From positions 2,604,001 through 2,668,000 of the forward strand of contig NZ_CM003768.1 in NCBI RefSeq assembly GCF_001547525.1: a DNA stretch of 64,000 nucleotides, in the 5' to 3' direction. The position numbers and the translations under genes are program-made. This DNA is from Burkholderia anthina (lineage in GTDB: Bacteria > Pseudomonadota > Gammaproteobacteria > Burkholderiales > Burkholderiaceae). The notes beneath the pieces are model-generated. The model saw nothing but the letters and a program-made list of their open reading frames with translations, was not told the origin of the DNA and did no database searches. This document shows, piece after piece, positions 36,492-45,233 of this stretch (the first letter of the stretch is position 1; each line of letters starts with the position of its first letter).

Positions 36492-36808
36492 TGAGCATGA
36501 CGTCCCGCAAGCGCGCGGCCGCGCTCGTCTACGACCCGAAGGGCGGCGACGCGGCGCCTCGGGTGGTCGCGAAGGGCTACGGCGTGCTCGCCGAGATGAT
36601 CGTCGCGCGCGCGCGCGACGCGGGGCTCTACGTGCATACGGCGCCGGAGATGGTGTCGCTGCTGATGCAGGTCGATCTCGACGACCGGATCCCGCCGCAG
36701 CTCTATCAGGCGGTCGCCGATCTGCTCGCGTGGCTGTACGCGCTCGATCGCACCGAGCCCGCGCCGGACGCCGCCGCGCCGCGTTTCCCGCTGCCGCCGT
36801 TGCGCTGA
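36491..36808 (+). CDS. Stand-alone FlhB C-terminal-domain protein (FhlB type)
   Basis: A 105-residue cytosolic protein aligned with the C-terminal export-gate domain of FlhB: AALVYDPKGGDAAPRVVAKG corresponds to the segment just after the FlhB autocleavage site, then LYVHTAPEMVSLLMQVDLDD and IPPQLYQAVADLLAWLYALD. It has no transmembrane part and no NPTH cleavage motif, so it resembles the already-cleaved FlhB-CC fragment. Similar free-standing proteins occur in other flagellar loci, such as YlqH of Bacillus subtilis. It is coupled to the FliK-like gene; interaction between the two is inferred. Confidence 0.85.
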   Translation: MSMTSRKRAAALVYDPKGGDAAPRVVAKGYGVLAEMIVARARDAGLYVHTAPEMVSLLMQVDLDDRIPPQLYQAVADLLAWLYALDRTEPAPDAAAPRFPLPPLR

Positions 36809-36986
36809 ACGGCCTGCCGTCGCGCGGCTTCTTGCGACATGCCGCTGGTGGTCGGCGGGATCATTTCGCCGGCATCGTGCGTCGATCGATTGGCTTCGTG
36901 CTGCAACGGACGCCTTTCTTTCGCGTTCCGGCGCGCATGGAACCCGCCGTTCCGCACGCGCACCGATTGAGCCGGCTTTTGATTTA

Positions 36987-37005
36987 TGTAATGATATCCA
37001 TTCTC
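36987..37005 (+). promoter_or_regulatory. Fur box upstream of the PepSY gene
   Basis: The 19 bp around TGTAATGATATCCATTCTC match the Fur consensus GATAATGATAATCATTATC at about 14 positions, and the flank continues as ATTTTCAT, like a third half-site. It lies about 75 bp before the PepSY-protein start in an AT-rich promoter region, suggesting iron repression. Confidence 0.75.
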
Positions 37006-37019
37006 ATTTTCATGCTGCC

Positions 37020-37057
37020 CGGGCGGTGCGCACTTCCTGCGCGCCGCCCGTTGTTTT
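37020..37057 (+). terminator. Hairpin with T-rich tail in the PepSY gene leader
   Basis: A 13-bp stem (37020-37032 with 37038-37050, one T-G pair), a CTTCC loop and TTGTTTT after it. It sits between the Fur box and the GTG start, so it is either a terminator for upstream readthrough or an attenuator in the leader. Confidence 0.55.
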
Positions 37058-37077
37058 GAACGAATGGAACCTTTCGC

Positions 37078-37812
37078 GTGAACGCGCCCGAAACGATCGA
37101 CCCGCCCAAGACGGGCATGCCGCGCGCCGGCGTCACCATGCTGCACCCGGCGGGCCGCCCGCTGAGCGACGACGAACTGGCCGCGCGCCGCCAGCGCTCG
37201 CGCCGCGCGACCTTCATCAAGTGGCTGCGCAAGGTGCACGGCTGGGTCGGGCTGTGGGGCGCGGTGCTCGGGCTGCTGTTCGGCGTGACCGGCGTGGTGC
37301 TGAACCATCGCGCGCCGCCGCTGAAGATTCCGACCGGCGAGCCGCAGGTCGAGGAGATGCAGATCGCGCTGCCGGATCCGGTGCCGAAGACGCCCGCCGC
37401 GATGACGAAGTGGCTGCAGCAGGAGCTGCATTTCGACGGCAAGCCCGGCCGCATGCGCAAGGAGCCGGCGCAGGCCGTCGCGTGGGGCGACAAGCGCGTG
37501 ATGCAGCCCGAGCACTGGCAATTCGGCGTGTTCGGGCCGCACCAGAACCTGCAGGCCGAGTACTGGGTCGGCAACGGCTACGTGTCGGTGAAACGCACGG
37601 GCAACACGTTCCTGACGACGCTGAACAACCTGCATCGCGGCGTCGGGATGAACCTCGGCTGGGTGCTGCTGATGGATACGATCGCAGGTTCGTTGATCCT
37701 GCTGTCGCTGACGGGCGTGCTGCTGTGGACCGAACTGAACAAGCGCCGCACGGTCGGCGTCGTGCTGGTGGTCGGTTCGGTTGCCGCCGCGCTGGCCGCC
37801 GGCCTGACCTGA
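37078..37812 (+). CDS. PepSY-associated membrane protein, iron-regulated
   Basis: 244 residues from GTG 37078. A basic helix RRATFIKWLRKVHGWVGLWG leads into the first membrane segment (GAVLGLLFGVTGVVLNHRAP), a periplasmic PepSY-like region follows (about 85-185), then a segment with NNLHRGVG and a second membrane helix (TIAGSLILLSLTGVLLWTEL), and a third at the C-terminus (VGVVLVVGSVAAALAAGL). PepSY_TM proteins are often linked to siderophore uptake and ferric reduction. The Fur box and leader hairpin upstream support iron control. The molecular role is unproven. Confidence 0.85.
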   Translation: MNAPETIDPPKTGMPRAGVTMLHPAGRPLSDDELAARRQRSRRATFIKWLRKVHGWVGLWGAVLGLLFGVTGVVLNHRAPPLKIPTGEPQVEEMQIALPDPVPKTPAAMTKWLQQELHFDGKPGRMRKEPAQAVAWGDKRVMQPEHWQFGVFGPHQNLQAEYWVGNGYVSVKRTGNTFLTTLNNLHRGVGMNLGWVLLMDTIAGSLILLSLTGVLLWTELNKRRTVGVVLVVGSVAAALAAGLT

Positions 37813-37873
37813 TCGGCGGTCGCGCCGGCCGGCGCCGGCGCCCGACGCGAGCACGGCCGCCCGCCGCCGCGGG

Positions 37874-38899
37874 TCAGAGGCCGCAGGCCGCGCCGCCGTT
37901 CGCCGCGATTTCGCGCGCGGCCTTCGCGCCTTCGACCTGCAGGATCGTCGGCAGCGACACGTTGTTCTTCGCGGCGGTGATCTCGGCCAGGATCGAGATC
38001 GCGATTTCCGGCGGCGTCCGGCTGCCGATGTAGATGCCGGCCGGCCCGTGCAGCCGGGCCAGTTCCGCTTCGCTCAGGTCGAATTCGCGCAGCCGCTCGC
38101 GCCGCGCCGCGTTGTTGCGCCGCGAGCCGAGCGCGCCCACGTAGAACGCGGGCGTCTTCAGCGCCTCCATCAGCGCGAGATCGTCGAGCTTCGGGTCGTG
38201 CGTGAGCGCGATCACGGCCGAACGCGCATCGAGCTTCATGTCGAGCACCGTGTCGTCGGGCATCGAGTGCACGACGCGCGTGCCCGGCACGTCCCACGCA
38301 TCCGTGTATTCGTCGCGCGGATCGCACACCGTCACCTGGTAGTCGAGCCCGACCGCGATCTGGCACAGATAGCGCGACAACTGGCCGGCGCCGATCACGA
38401 GCATCCGGTAGCGCGGCCCGTGGATCGTCACGAGCCGTTCGCCGTCGAACGCGAGCCCGTCGGTCGCCTGCGCGGGCGACAGCGACGCGCGGCCGGTCGC
38501 GAGCGTCATCGTGCGCGTGACGAGGTGGCCGGCCTCGATCTGCGCGCACAGCGCGGCGATCCCGCTGTCGCGCGTGAGCGGTTCGAGCACCAGCTGGATC
38601 GTGCCGCCGCACGGCAGCCCGAAGCGGTGCGCTTCCTCGGCGGTCACGCCGTACTTGAGCGCTTCCGGGCGCGCATCGGCCGCGATACCGCTCGCATGCA
38701 CGCGGGCGATCAGGTCGTCCTCGATGCATCCGCCGGACACGGAGCCGACCACGAGGCCGTCCTCGCGCACCGCGAGCATCGCGCCTTCGGGGCGCGGCGA
38801 CGAGCCCCACGTCTTCACGACCGTCACGAGCAGCACGCGCCGCCCTTCTTCGAGCCAGCGCGCGCTGGATTTCAGTACATCGAGATCGACGCTTTCCAT
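37874..38899 (-). CDS. XdhC/CoxI-family molybdenum-enzyme maturation protein
   Basis: 341 residues. The N-terminal XdhC_CoxI domain has VKTWGSSPRPEGAMLAVRED, VSGGCIEDDLIARV and GLPCGGTIQLVLEPL; the C-terminal Rossmann-type domain starts YRMLVIGAGQLSRYLCQIA. XdhC proteins bind and protect the molybdenum cofactor and help insert it, sulfurated, into xanthine dehydrogenase or related hydroxylases. No molybdoenzyme genes are in the window, so the client is elsewhere. It stands alone, convergent with the PepSY gene. Confidence 0.88.
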   Translation of the reverse strand: MESVDLDVLKSSARWLEEGRRVLLVTVVKTWGSSPRPEGAMLAVREDGLVVGSVSGGCIEDDLIARVHASGIAADARPEALKYGVTAEEAHRFGLPCGGTIQLVLEPLTRDSGIAALCAQIEAGHLVTRTMTLATGRASLSPAQATDGLAFDGERLVTIHGPRYRMLVIGAGQLSRYLCQIAVGLDYQVTVCDPRDEYTDAWDVPGTRVVHSMPDDTVLDMKLDARSAVIALTHDPKLDDLALMEALKTPAFYVGALGSRRNNAARRERLREFDLSEAELARLHGPAGIYIGSRTPPEIAISILAEITAAKNNVSLPTILQVEGAKAAREIAANGGAACGL

Positions 38900-39146
38900 C
38901 GTTTTTCCTGTTGCCGGACGGCCCGCCGCGCGGCGCCGTCGTTCGATGGCGGGATTATGAACCGCCCGGCGCGCGCGTGCAGGCGGCGTGCGGCTCGCGC
39001 GGGCAAATCCGGAGGATCGGGCAAGATTTCGCGACGATCGGACAGTGATCGCGCGGGCGCCGAGGGGGCGGGACAGAAGGGGGCGTGCGGGGCCGGTAGC
39101 GGCCCCGCGCGGGAGGCGTCATCGCGTCATCGCGCCATGACGGCGC

Positions 39147-40553
39147 TCAGTGCGCGTCGGGGTGGCCGTGCGCGAGCTTCGAGTGGTGCCGCGAGTACAG
39201 GAAGTAGATCACGAGGCCGATCACGAGCCAGATGGCGAACGCGGCCCACGTGACGGCCTGCAGGTTCAGCATCAGGAACAGGCACGACGCGACCGCGAGA
39301 ATCGGCACCACGGGTACGCCCGGGCAACGGAACGCGCGCGGCAGCTCGGGGTGCGTGCGGCGCAGCACGAGCACGGCGATCGACACCATCGAGAACGCCG
39401 CGAGCGTGCCGATGTTGATCAGCTCGGCGAGCACGTTGAGCGGCACGAGCGCGGCGATCAGCCCGAAGAACAGGCCGACCAGCCAGGTGGTCAGGAACGG
39501 CGTCGCAAAACGCGGATGCACGCGCGACAGCGTGGCCGGCAGCAGCCCGTCGCGCGACATCGCGAAGATCACGCGCGTCTGGCCGTAGCTCATCACGAGG
39601 ATCACGGTCAGCATGCCGAGCACCGCGCCGAGATCGATGAAGCCCGCGACCCACTTCTCGCCGGCGACCTGCAGCGCATACGAGATCGGGTGCGAGATGT
39701 TCGCGTACTCGGCCGACGGCACGATGCCGGTCGCGACCGCGGCGACCGTCACGTACAGCACCGCGCACACCGCGAGCGACGCGATGATGCCGATCGGCAG
39801 GTCGCGCTTCGGGTTCTTCACTTCCTCGGCCGCCGACGACACCGCGTCGAAGCCGATGAACGCGAAGAACATCACGGCCGCCGCGCCGAACACGCCGTTC
39901 CAGCCGTGCGGCATGAACGGCTGCCAGTTCGCGGGCGTTACGTGGAACAGGCCGACCGCGATCACGAGCAGCACGACCGACACCTTGATGAACACCATGA
40001 TGTTGTTGATGCGGGTCGATTCGCGGATGCCGATCGACAGCAGCGTCGTGATCACGATCATCACGAGGAACGCGGGCAGGTTGAACCACGTGGTGACGCC
40101 CGGCACCGCGCCCGGCGCGGCCGTCAGCACGGCCGGCAGCGTGAGCCCGAAGCCCTGCAGCAGCGACTGCAGATAGCCCGACCAGCCGACCGACACGGCC
40201 GACGACGCGAGGCCGTACTCGAGCATCAGATCCCAGCCGATGATCCACGCCACCAGCTCGCCGAGCGTCGCGTACGAATACGTGTAGATCGAGCCGGCGA
40301 CGGGGATCGTCGACGCGAACTCCGCGTACGACAGCGCGGCCAGGCCGCACGCGATCGCGGCGATCACGAACGACAGCATCAGCGCGGGGCCGGCCTGGAC
40401 GGCGCCGGTGCCCGTCAGCACGAAGATGCCGGTGCCGATGATCGCGCCGATGCCGAGGAAGGTGAGGTCGATCGCGCCGAGCGCTTTCTTGAGCCCGGCG
40501 GCTTGCGCGCCGGCGATCATGCGATCGACGTTTTTCTTGCGGAAGAGAGACAT
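39147..40553 (-). CDS. APC-family amino acid permease (cationic amino acid transporter type)
   Basis: A 12-helix inner-membrane permease, 468 residues from ATG 40553 (MSLFRKKNVDRMIAGAQAAG). Helix 1 carries the substrate-binding GIGAIIGTGIFVLTG; GFDAVSSAAEEVKNPKRDLP in the helix 6-7 region is a hallmark of the CAT/YfnA group. It ends HSKLAHGHPDAH. The likely substrate is an amino acid, but which one cannot be read. Upstream start choices exist in frame (to 40583); the chosen one follows the family pattern although it lacks a clear ribosome-binding site. Confidence 0.9.
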   Translation of the reverse strand: MSLFRKKNVDRMIAGAQAAGLKKALGAIDLTFLGIGAIIGTGIFVLTGTGAVQAGPALMLSFVIAAIACGLAALSYAEFASTIPVAGSIYTYSYATLGELVAWIIGWDLMLEYGLASSAVSVGWSGYLQSLLQGFGLTLPAVLTAAPGAVPGVTTWFNLPAFLVMIVITTLLSIGIRESTRINNIMVFIKVSVVLLVIAVGLFHVTPANWQPFMPHGWNGVFGAAAVMFFAFIGFDAVSSAAEEVKNPKRDLPIGIIASLAVCAVLYVTVAAVATGIVPSAEYANISHPISYALQVAGEKWVAGFIDLGAVLGMLTVILVMSYGQTRVIFAMSRDGLLPATLSRVHPRFATPFLTTWLVGLFFGLIAALVPLNVLAELINIGTLAAFSMVSIAVLVLRRTHPELPRAFRCPGVPVVPILAVASCLFLMLNLQAVTWAAFAIWLVIGLVIYFLYSRHHSKLAHGHPDAH

Positions 40554-40762
40554 TGCGGAGGAATCGCCGGCACGCGCGGGCACGGCGCGCCGATTGAGTG
40601 AAAACCCGTAATTTTAGCCGATTTGGCGTGCAAGCCCTGCTGCGGTGCAGCGGCGCGCCGCGGAATCGGCCGAGAAAACAAGCGCTTGCGTGCGCCACGT
40701 GCGCGCCAAGGCGCGGCATGCGCCGCGCCGCCGGATCGGACGAATTCGAACTGGCCGGGGGA

Positions 40763-41419
40763 TCAGGCGCCGGCCGTGGGCGCCATGTCGACGAGCTGGT
40801 TGCTCATCACGTAGAACGTGAGTTCCGCGTTGTTCGACAGCCGCATCTTCTCGAGCAGCCGCGACCGGTACACGCTCACCGTCTTCACCGACAGCGACAG
40901 CGTGTTCGCGATATCGGTGAGCCGCTTGCCCGACGCGAGCATGCAGAGCGTCTGGTATTCGCGGTCGGACAGCTTCTCGTGCGGCAGCGGCTCGTTCTCG
41001 AACGACACGTATTCGGCGAGCGCCTCGGCCATCGCCGGGCTCACGTACTTGCGGCCGGCCGCGACCTGCTGGATCGCGCCGATCATTTGCGCGGCGTTCA
41101 CCGTCTTCGACAGGTAGCCGGACGCGCCTGCCTTCAGCGCGCGCACCGCGTACTGGTCCTCGCGGTACATCGAGAACATCAGCACCGGCGTGCGCGACAG
41201 CTTGCGCTTCAGGCGCTTGAGCAGCTCGATGCCGTTCGTGTCGGGCAGCGAGATGTCGAGCAGGATCACGTCGAATTCCTGCTTGTCGACGGCGGCCATC
41301 GCATCGCCGCCGTTCTCGGCCTCGGTCACGTCGCGCGCGACGCCGCGGTCGATCAGCAACTGGCGGATCCCTTGCCGGACGATCGCGTGATCGTCCACGA
41401 GCAGGATGTTCAGGCTCAT
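40763..41419 (-). CDS. NarL/LuxR-type response regulator
   Basis: Response regulator, 218 residues. The receiver domain has D9/D10, phospho-acceptor D55 (VILLDISLPDTNG) and K105 (GYLSKTVNA); the LuxR-type helix-turn-helix covers about 148-205 (LSDREYQTLCMLASGKRLTD then TLSLSVKTVSVYRSRLLEKM). It lies seven bases after its partner kinase and forms a two-gene operon. The target genes are unknown; the AT-rich region before the operon has palindromes that could be binding sites. Confidence 0.93.
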   Translation of the reverse strand: MSLNILLVDDHAIVRQGIRQLLIDRGVARDVTEAENGGDAMAAVDKQEFDVILLDISLPDTNGIELLKRLKRKLSRTPVLMFSMYREDQYAVRALKAGASGYLSKTVNAAQMIGAIQQVAAGRKYVSPAMAEALAEYVSFENEPLPHEKLSDREYQTLCMLASGKRLTDIANTLSLSVKTVSVYRSRLLEKMRLSNNAELTFYVMSNQLVDMAPTAGA

Positions 41420-41426
41420 CGCGGCC

Positions 41427-42242
41427 TCACGAAAGCGACGTGCGACGTGCCGCGACGGGCACCGCGAGCAGCGAATCCCACGCGAAGCGCGCGATGACGC
41501 GCGTGCCGCGGCCGGTTGCCGGCGTGGCCGTCTCGAAGCTGCCGCCGAACGCCTCGCAGCGCGCGCGCATGCCGGCGAGGCCGTAGCCGTTGCGGCGGCG
41601 CCGGGCGAAACCGGTCCCATCGTCGGTGACACTCAGCGACAGATGGGTGCCGTCGGTGACGATCCGGACGTCGACCGACGTCGCGCGGGCGTGCTTCGCG
41701 ACGTTCGACAGCGCTTCCTGCGCGACGCGGAACACCGCGAGCGCACCGGCGCCGGCGATCTGCGTCAGGCGCGCGTCGGCCGCGCACACGAAGCTCGTGC
41801 GCAGGCCCGTGCGCGCCGCATGGGTGTCGATCCACGACGACAGCGCGCCGACCACGCCTGCGTCCAGCGCCGGCGTGTCGCGTTCGTCGATGAGCCGGCG
41901 ATTCGCGTCGGTCGCGGCGTCGAGCGCCTGCTGCGCCAGCGCCAGCGCGCGCAGGCAGCCTTCCGGCGCATCGGCCGGCAGCCACGTTTGAACGTTTGCG
42001 AGTGCGAAGCGGGCGGCGGTCAGTTCGGCGCCGAGCCCGTCGTGCAGCTCGCCGGCCAGATGGCGGCGGGCCGCTTCGTCGGCGGCCAGAAGCTGGGCGG
42101 AAAGGGCGGCGATCCGTGCGGCGGACGCGTCGCGTGTCGACGCGGCGTCGGCCATGGGCGGAGTAGCAGCGCAGCCAGGCATGCGCTGCCGTGACGGGAA
42201 CGGGGCGTGGGCGCCCGAGGGCGCGTTAAGCGACGTATCCAT
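41427..42242 (-). CDS. Soluble HisKA_3 sensor histidine kinase
   Basis: 271 residues from ATG 42242, set by AGGAG at the right distance; the frame extends upstream but without coding character. The dimerisation/phosphorylation helix is RRHLAGELHDGLGAELTAAR, with H67 as phospho-acceptor (NarX/UhpB class). The ATPase domain has VFRVAQEALSNVAKHARATS (N box) and VTDDGTGF and GYGLAGMRARCEAFGG (G boxes). No transmembrane helix or recognised sensor domain is present; the ~40-residue N-terminus is disordered. The input is therefore cytosolic or comes from a partner protein. Confidence 0.9.
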   Translation of the reverse strand: MDTSLNAPSGAHAPFPSRQRMPGCAATPPMADAASTRDASAARIAALSAQLLAADEAARRHLAGELHDGLGAELTAARFALANVQTWLPADAPEGCLRALALAQQALDAATDANRRLIDERDTPALDAGVVGALSSWIDTHAARTGLRTSFVCAADARLTQIAGAGALAVFRVAQEALSNVAKHARATSVDVRIVTDGTHLSLSVTDDGTGFARRRRNGYGLAGMRARCEAFGGSFETATPATGRGTRVIARFAWDSLLAVPVAARRTSLS

Positions 42243-42600
42243 GACTCTCCTGCTCTCAGAAAGCGGTTCAGACACCGGCTGGCTGCGTGCGCTGGCTGCC
42301 GTTTCGATGACGGTCGCCGCCAGAGAATCGCTCCATGCCGAAGTAACAAAAGTTACACCTTGTAACACGTGCATCCGACCCTTCCATGCTCTTCCGAACG
42401 GCAACCACGCGCGCCGAATAATATCTCAAAACTTCCGAAAACGTCATGTCGGGCGGACATTTAAGGGTAAATGTGAATAATCGGAATGAAGGTGTTGTAG
42501 GAAAAACACTGACATCCGACCACCGGGCGATGACGTATCCAAATGTAACTATTTGAGATGGAATGGTCCCAGTTTGTTACGAATTCGCCAAGTGGGGACG
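42243..42600. promoter_or_regulatory. AT-rich intergenic region with two palindromes
   Basis: No gene is seen. GTAAC-AAAA-GTTAC (42343-42356) is followed by a further TGTAAC (42361-42366), and ACATTTA-AGGG-TAAATGT (42457-42474) is a perfect 7-bp inverted repeat. The composition (42330-42600) is far AT-richer than the surroundings. These are plausible operators for the kinase/regulator operon; nothing proves it. Confidence 0.45.
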
Positions 42601-42678
42601 AAAAAAAACCGGAGCTTTTGCTCCGGTTCTTGATGACGCGCAATGAGGGCCCGTTCCCGTTATTGGCGGGAACGGCCC
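42601..42678 (-). terminator. Double hairpin terminator of fpr
   Basis: Reading from the fpr stop, a first hairpin (42645-42658 with 42666-42678, one bulged C) is followed by a second, AACCGGAGC-TTTT-GCTCCGGTT (42606-42627), that runs into seven T residues on the minus strand. The second is a textbook intrinsic terminator. Confidence 0.88.
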
Positions 42679-42689
42679 TGAGGGATCGG

Positions 42690-43460
42690 TCAATCCACGA
42701 ACGCGCGCTCGATCACGTAGTGGCCCGGCGCGCTGTTCTTGCCTTCGACGAGGCCGGCCTGCTTCAGCAGCTCGGTCGTGTCCTTCAGCATCGCGGTGCT
42801 GCCGCACAGCATCACGCGGTCGTTTTCCGGCGAGAACGCCGGCACGCCGAGATCCGTGAACAGCTTGCCCGTCGCGATCAGGTCGGTGATTCGGCCTTCG
42901 TTGTCGAACGCTTCGCGCGTGACCGTCGGGTAGTAGACGAGCTTTTCCTTGATGATGTCGCCCAGGTACTCGTGGCCCGGCAGGTCGTGCTTGATGTAGT
43001 CCATGTACGCGAGCTCGCCCTTCAGGCGGCACGTGTGGGTCAGGATCACCTTGTCGAAGCGGTCGTAGATGTCCGGATCGCGGATGATCGACATGAACGG
43101 CGCGAGGCCCGTGCCCGTCGACAGCATCCACAGCGTCTTGCCCGGCAGCAGGTTGTCGGCGACCAGCGTGCCCGTCGGCTTCTTGCCGATCAGCACCGTG
43201 TCACCCACCTTCAGGTGCTGCAGGCGCGACGTCAGCGGGCCGTTCTGCACCTTGATGCTGAAGAATTCGAGATGCTCTTCGTAGTTCGGGCTGACGATCG
43301 AGTAGGCGCGCGCGAGCGGCTTGCCGTCGACTTCGAGGCCGACCATCGTGAATTCGCCGTTGTTGAAGCGCAGGCTCGGCTCGCGGGTGCAGGTGAAACT
43401 GAAAAGCGTGTCGGTCCAGTGATGGACGGATTGGACGGTGGCGGTGTCGTATTTGCTCAT
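42690..43460 (-). CDS. fpr: Ferredoxin--NADP reductase
   Basis: FAD enzyme exchanging electrons between NADPH and ferredoxin or flavodoxin, 256 residues. FAD-binding RAYS at 51-54 (LARAYSIVSPNY), NADP-binding STGTGLAPFMSIIRDP starting at 114, and the subclass C-terminus YVIERAFVD are present. Bacterial Fpr of this type responds to oxidative stress and iron supply. The start MSKYDTATVQSVHHWTDTLF is unambiguous. It is a single gene with a double terminator. Confidence 0.96.
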   Translation of the reverse strand: MSKYDTATVQSVHHWTDTLFSFTCTREPSLRFNNGEFTMVGLEVDGKPLARAYSIVSPNYEEHLEFFSIKVQNGPLTSRLQHLKVGDTVLIGKKPTGTLVADNLLPGKTLWMLSTGTGLAPFMSIIRDPDIYDRFDKVILTHTCRLKGELAYMDYIKHDLPGHEYLGDIIKEKLVYYPTVTREAFDNEGRITDLIATGKLFTDLGVPAFSPENDRVMLCGSTAMLKDTTELLKQAGLVEGKNSAPGHYVIERAFVD

Positions 43461-43777
43461 GGCTTTGAAAACGGACGCGCGTAGCGGACGCGTGTAACGG
43501 GCCCAAAAACGGGCAAAAAAACCGAGTGCGTCGGCCCGATCGCGGATCGGCCGGCCGGCGCGTCGGACACGCGCCTTCTCGATGACAGACGTTTGAGGAA
43601 CTCGTTATTTTACCCTGCTTGGGGCAGATGCGGGCTTGACCCGCGCGGCCGCGCGGATTTGGCGCAACGCATCCTTTCAACGGGCTTTCGGTGATCGGCC
43701 GCGCTCGACCATGCGTTTCGCGCCGAGGCCGACACGTTCGGGCGGCGCCTTGACGGGAGCGCGCGGCCGCCGGCGCG
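43461..43777. other. Intergenic region upstream of fpr
   Basis: No gene is recognised in 317 bp. TAAAAT on the minus strand (43612-43607) is a possible -10 for fpr, without a convincing -35 element. Confidence 0.35.
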
Positions 43778-44593
43778 TTACTGCGGATCGAGGCGCAACC
43801 GCGCGATGTACGGCAGGTGGTCCGACAGCCAGGCGGCTTCGCCGGACGGCGCGCGCCATTCGAGCGGCGTCAGGCCGCGCACGAACATCTTGTCGAGCGC
43901 GAGCGCCGGCGAGAACGCGGGGAACGTGCGGCCCGATTCACCGAGCAGCGTCGCGACCTCGGACAGCCCGATCTCGCCGAACAGCGCGACCGAATCGTTG
44001 CGCCAGTCGTTGAAGTCGCCGGCGAGCATCAACGGGCCGTCGCCCGCGTTGCGCACGATCCAGTGCGCGATCCAGTGCATCTGGCGCAGCCGCGCGGCGC
44101 GCGTGAGCGCGAGGTGCGCGCACAGCAGCGTGACCGGGCGCGCGCCCGCGAGCGTCGCGCGCGCGACCAGCAGCCCGCGCCGCTCGAAGCGGTGCGCGGA
44201 GATGTCCCAGCGGCCGCCGAGGTCGAGCGGATGCGGCGACAGGATCGCGTTGCCGTGCCGCCACGACGGCTTGAACACGTTCGGCCCGAGCGCGATCTGC
44301 CAGTCGAGCGCCTGCGCGATCTCGGTGGCCTGGCAATGCCACACGTCGTCGACCGCGTCGTCCATCGGCGAGCCGAAGCCCGGTGCGAGCATCGGGCGCG
44401 GCATGCGGCGCGCCATCGCTTCCTGCAGAAAATACACGTCGGCGTGCATCGACTGCATCCAGTCGCGCATCGCGTTCCACGCGGTGAAGCCGAGCGGCGA
44501 GCGGCCCTTGTGCAGGTTCCAGCTCACGGCGGTGATTTCGTCGGGCGCGGCGTGCGGCTCGGCGAACGGCAGGGACAGGGCGTCGGCGGACAT
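43778..44593 (-). CDS. Endonuclease/exonuclease/phosphatase-family hydrolase
   Basis: Metal-dependent phosphoesterase of the EEP fold, 271 residues. Catalytic landmarks: VSWNLHKGRSPLGF (Asn/metal), YFLQEAM (Glu), VTLLCAHLALTRAARLRQM (His), LMLAGDFNDWRN (Asp and Asn) and WLSDHLPYIARL (Asp-His). It has no signal peptide, so it is cytosolic. Substrate is unknown; relatives cleave DNA, phospholipids or nucleotides. It follows the secreted hypothetical gene by five bases and is probably cotranscribed. Confidence 0.87.
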   Translation of the reverse strand: MSADALSLPFAEPHAAPDEITAVSWNLHKGRSPLGFTAWNAMRDWMQSMHADVYFLQEAMARRMPRPMLAPGFGSPMDDAVDDVWHCQATEIAQALDWQIALGPNVFKPSWRHGNAILSPHPLDLGGRWDISAHRFERRGLLVARATLAGARPVTLLCAHLALTRAARLRQMHWIAHWIVRNAGDGPLMLAGDFNDWRNDSVALFGEIGLSEVATLLGESGRTFPAFSPALALDKMFVRGLTPLEWRAPSGEAAWLSDHLPYIARLRLDPQ

Positions 44594-44598
44594 GACGC

Positions 44599-45087
44599 TC
44601 AATCCTTCGCGACGTGCGCACGCACGCGGTACACGAGATGCGGATGCTGCTCGACGAGCGTCCAGTCGGTCCACGCGTCGCCCCCGACCGCCAGGCCGGG
44701 GTGGCTCGCGACGATCTGCCGCGGCGCCGCGGGCACGCACGAATCGCCGTGCGTCGCATTGTCGTCGTCGAGCGTTTCCTGCACGTCGAGCCCGAGCGAC
44801 ACGGTGTGCGCGCTGGCGTCGACGGCGAGCGGGGCGACCGTCACCGAGCGCGAGCGCTCGGTCGGCACGACGCGCGCGGCATTGCCGCAGCCCACCGGCA
44901 CGGAGGACGGATAGCGATGGGTATCGGTGCGGGACTGACCCACGGTGGTGTTTTGCTGGAACGTGTCGATCGTCTGACCGTCGCGCACCACCTGGATCTC
45001 CCATGCGACGACGGCCGGCGCGGGGCTCTGCGCATGGGCGGCGAGCACGATGCTCGCAAGCAGGACGGCCAGGCCGTGTTTCAGCAT
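44599..45087 (-). CDS. Secreted hypothetical protein
   Basis: 162 residues with an N-terminal signal peptide (MLKHGLAVLLASIVLAAHAQ, cleavage after AHA at about 19), so periplasmic. A good GGAG site precedes ATG 45087. The mature part is beta-rich (VAWEIQVVRDGQTIDTFQQN) and contains two cysteines (in VGCGNA and DSCVPA), which may form a disulfide. I do not recognise the family. It is cotranscribed with the EEP hydrolase gene. Confidence 0.7.
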   Translation of the reverse strand: MLKHGLAVLLASIVLAAHAQSPAPAVVAWEIQVVRDGQTIDTFQQNTTVGQSRTDTHRYPSSVPVGCGNAARVVPTERSRSVTVAPLAVDASAHTVSLGLDVQETLDDDNATHGDSCVPAAPRQIVASHPGLAVGGDAWTDWTLVEQHPHLVYRVRAHVAKD

Positions 45088-45233
45088 GAAACGTCTCCGG
45101 AAACGCGCGATAGCGGGGAACGGACGCACATCTTACGCCCGATCGATTTCGGCCGTGATGTGACAGGACGTGCCGCGGCAGGTTCGCAGCACGATGCGGT
45201 CCTGCCCGACAGGTGAGGCCGCGTCATGCGTTT

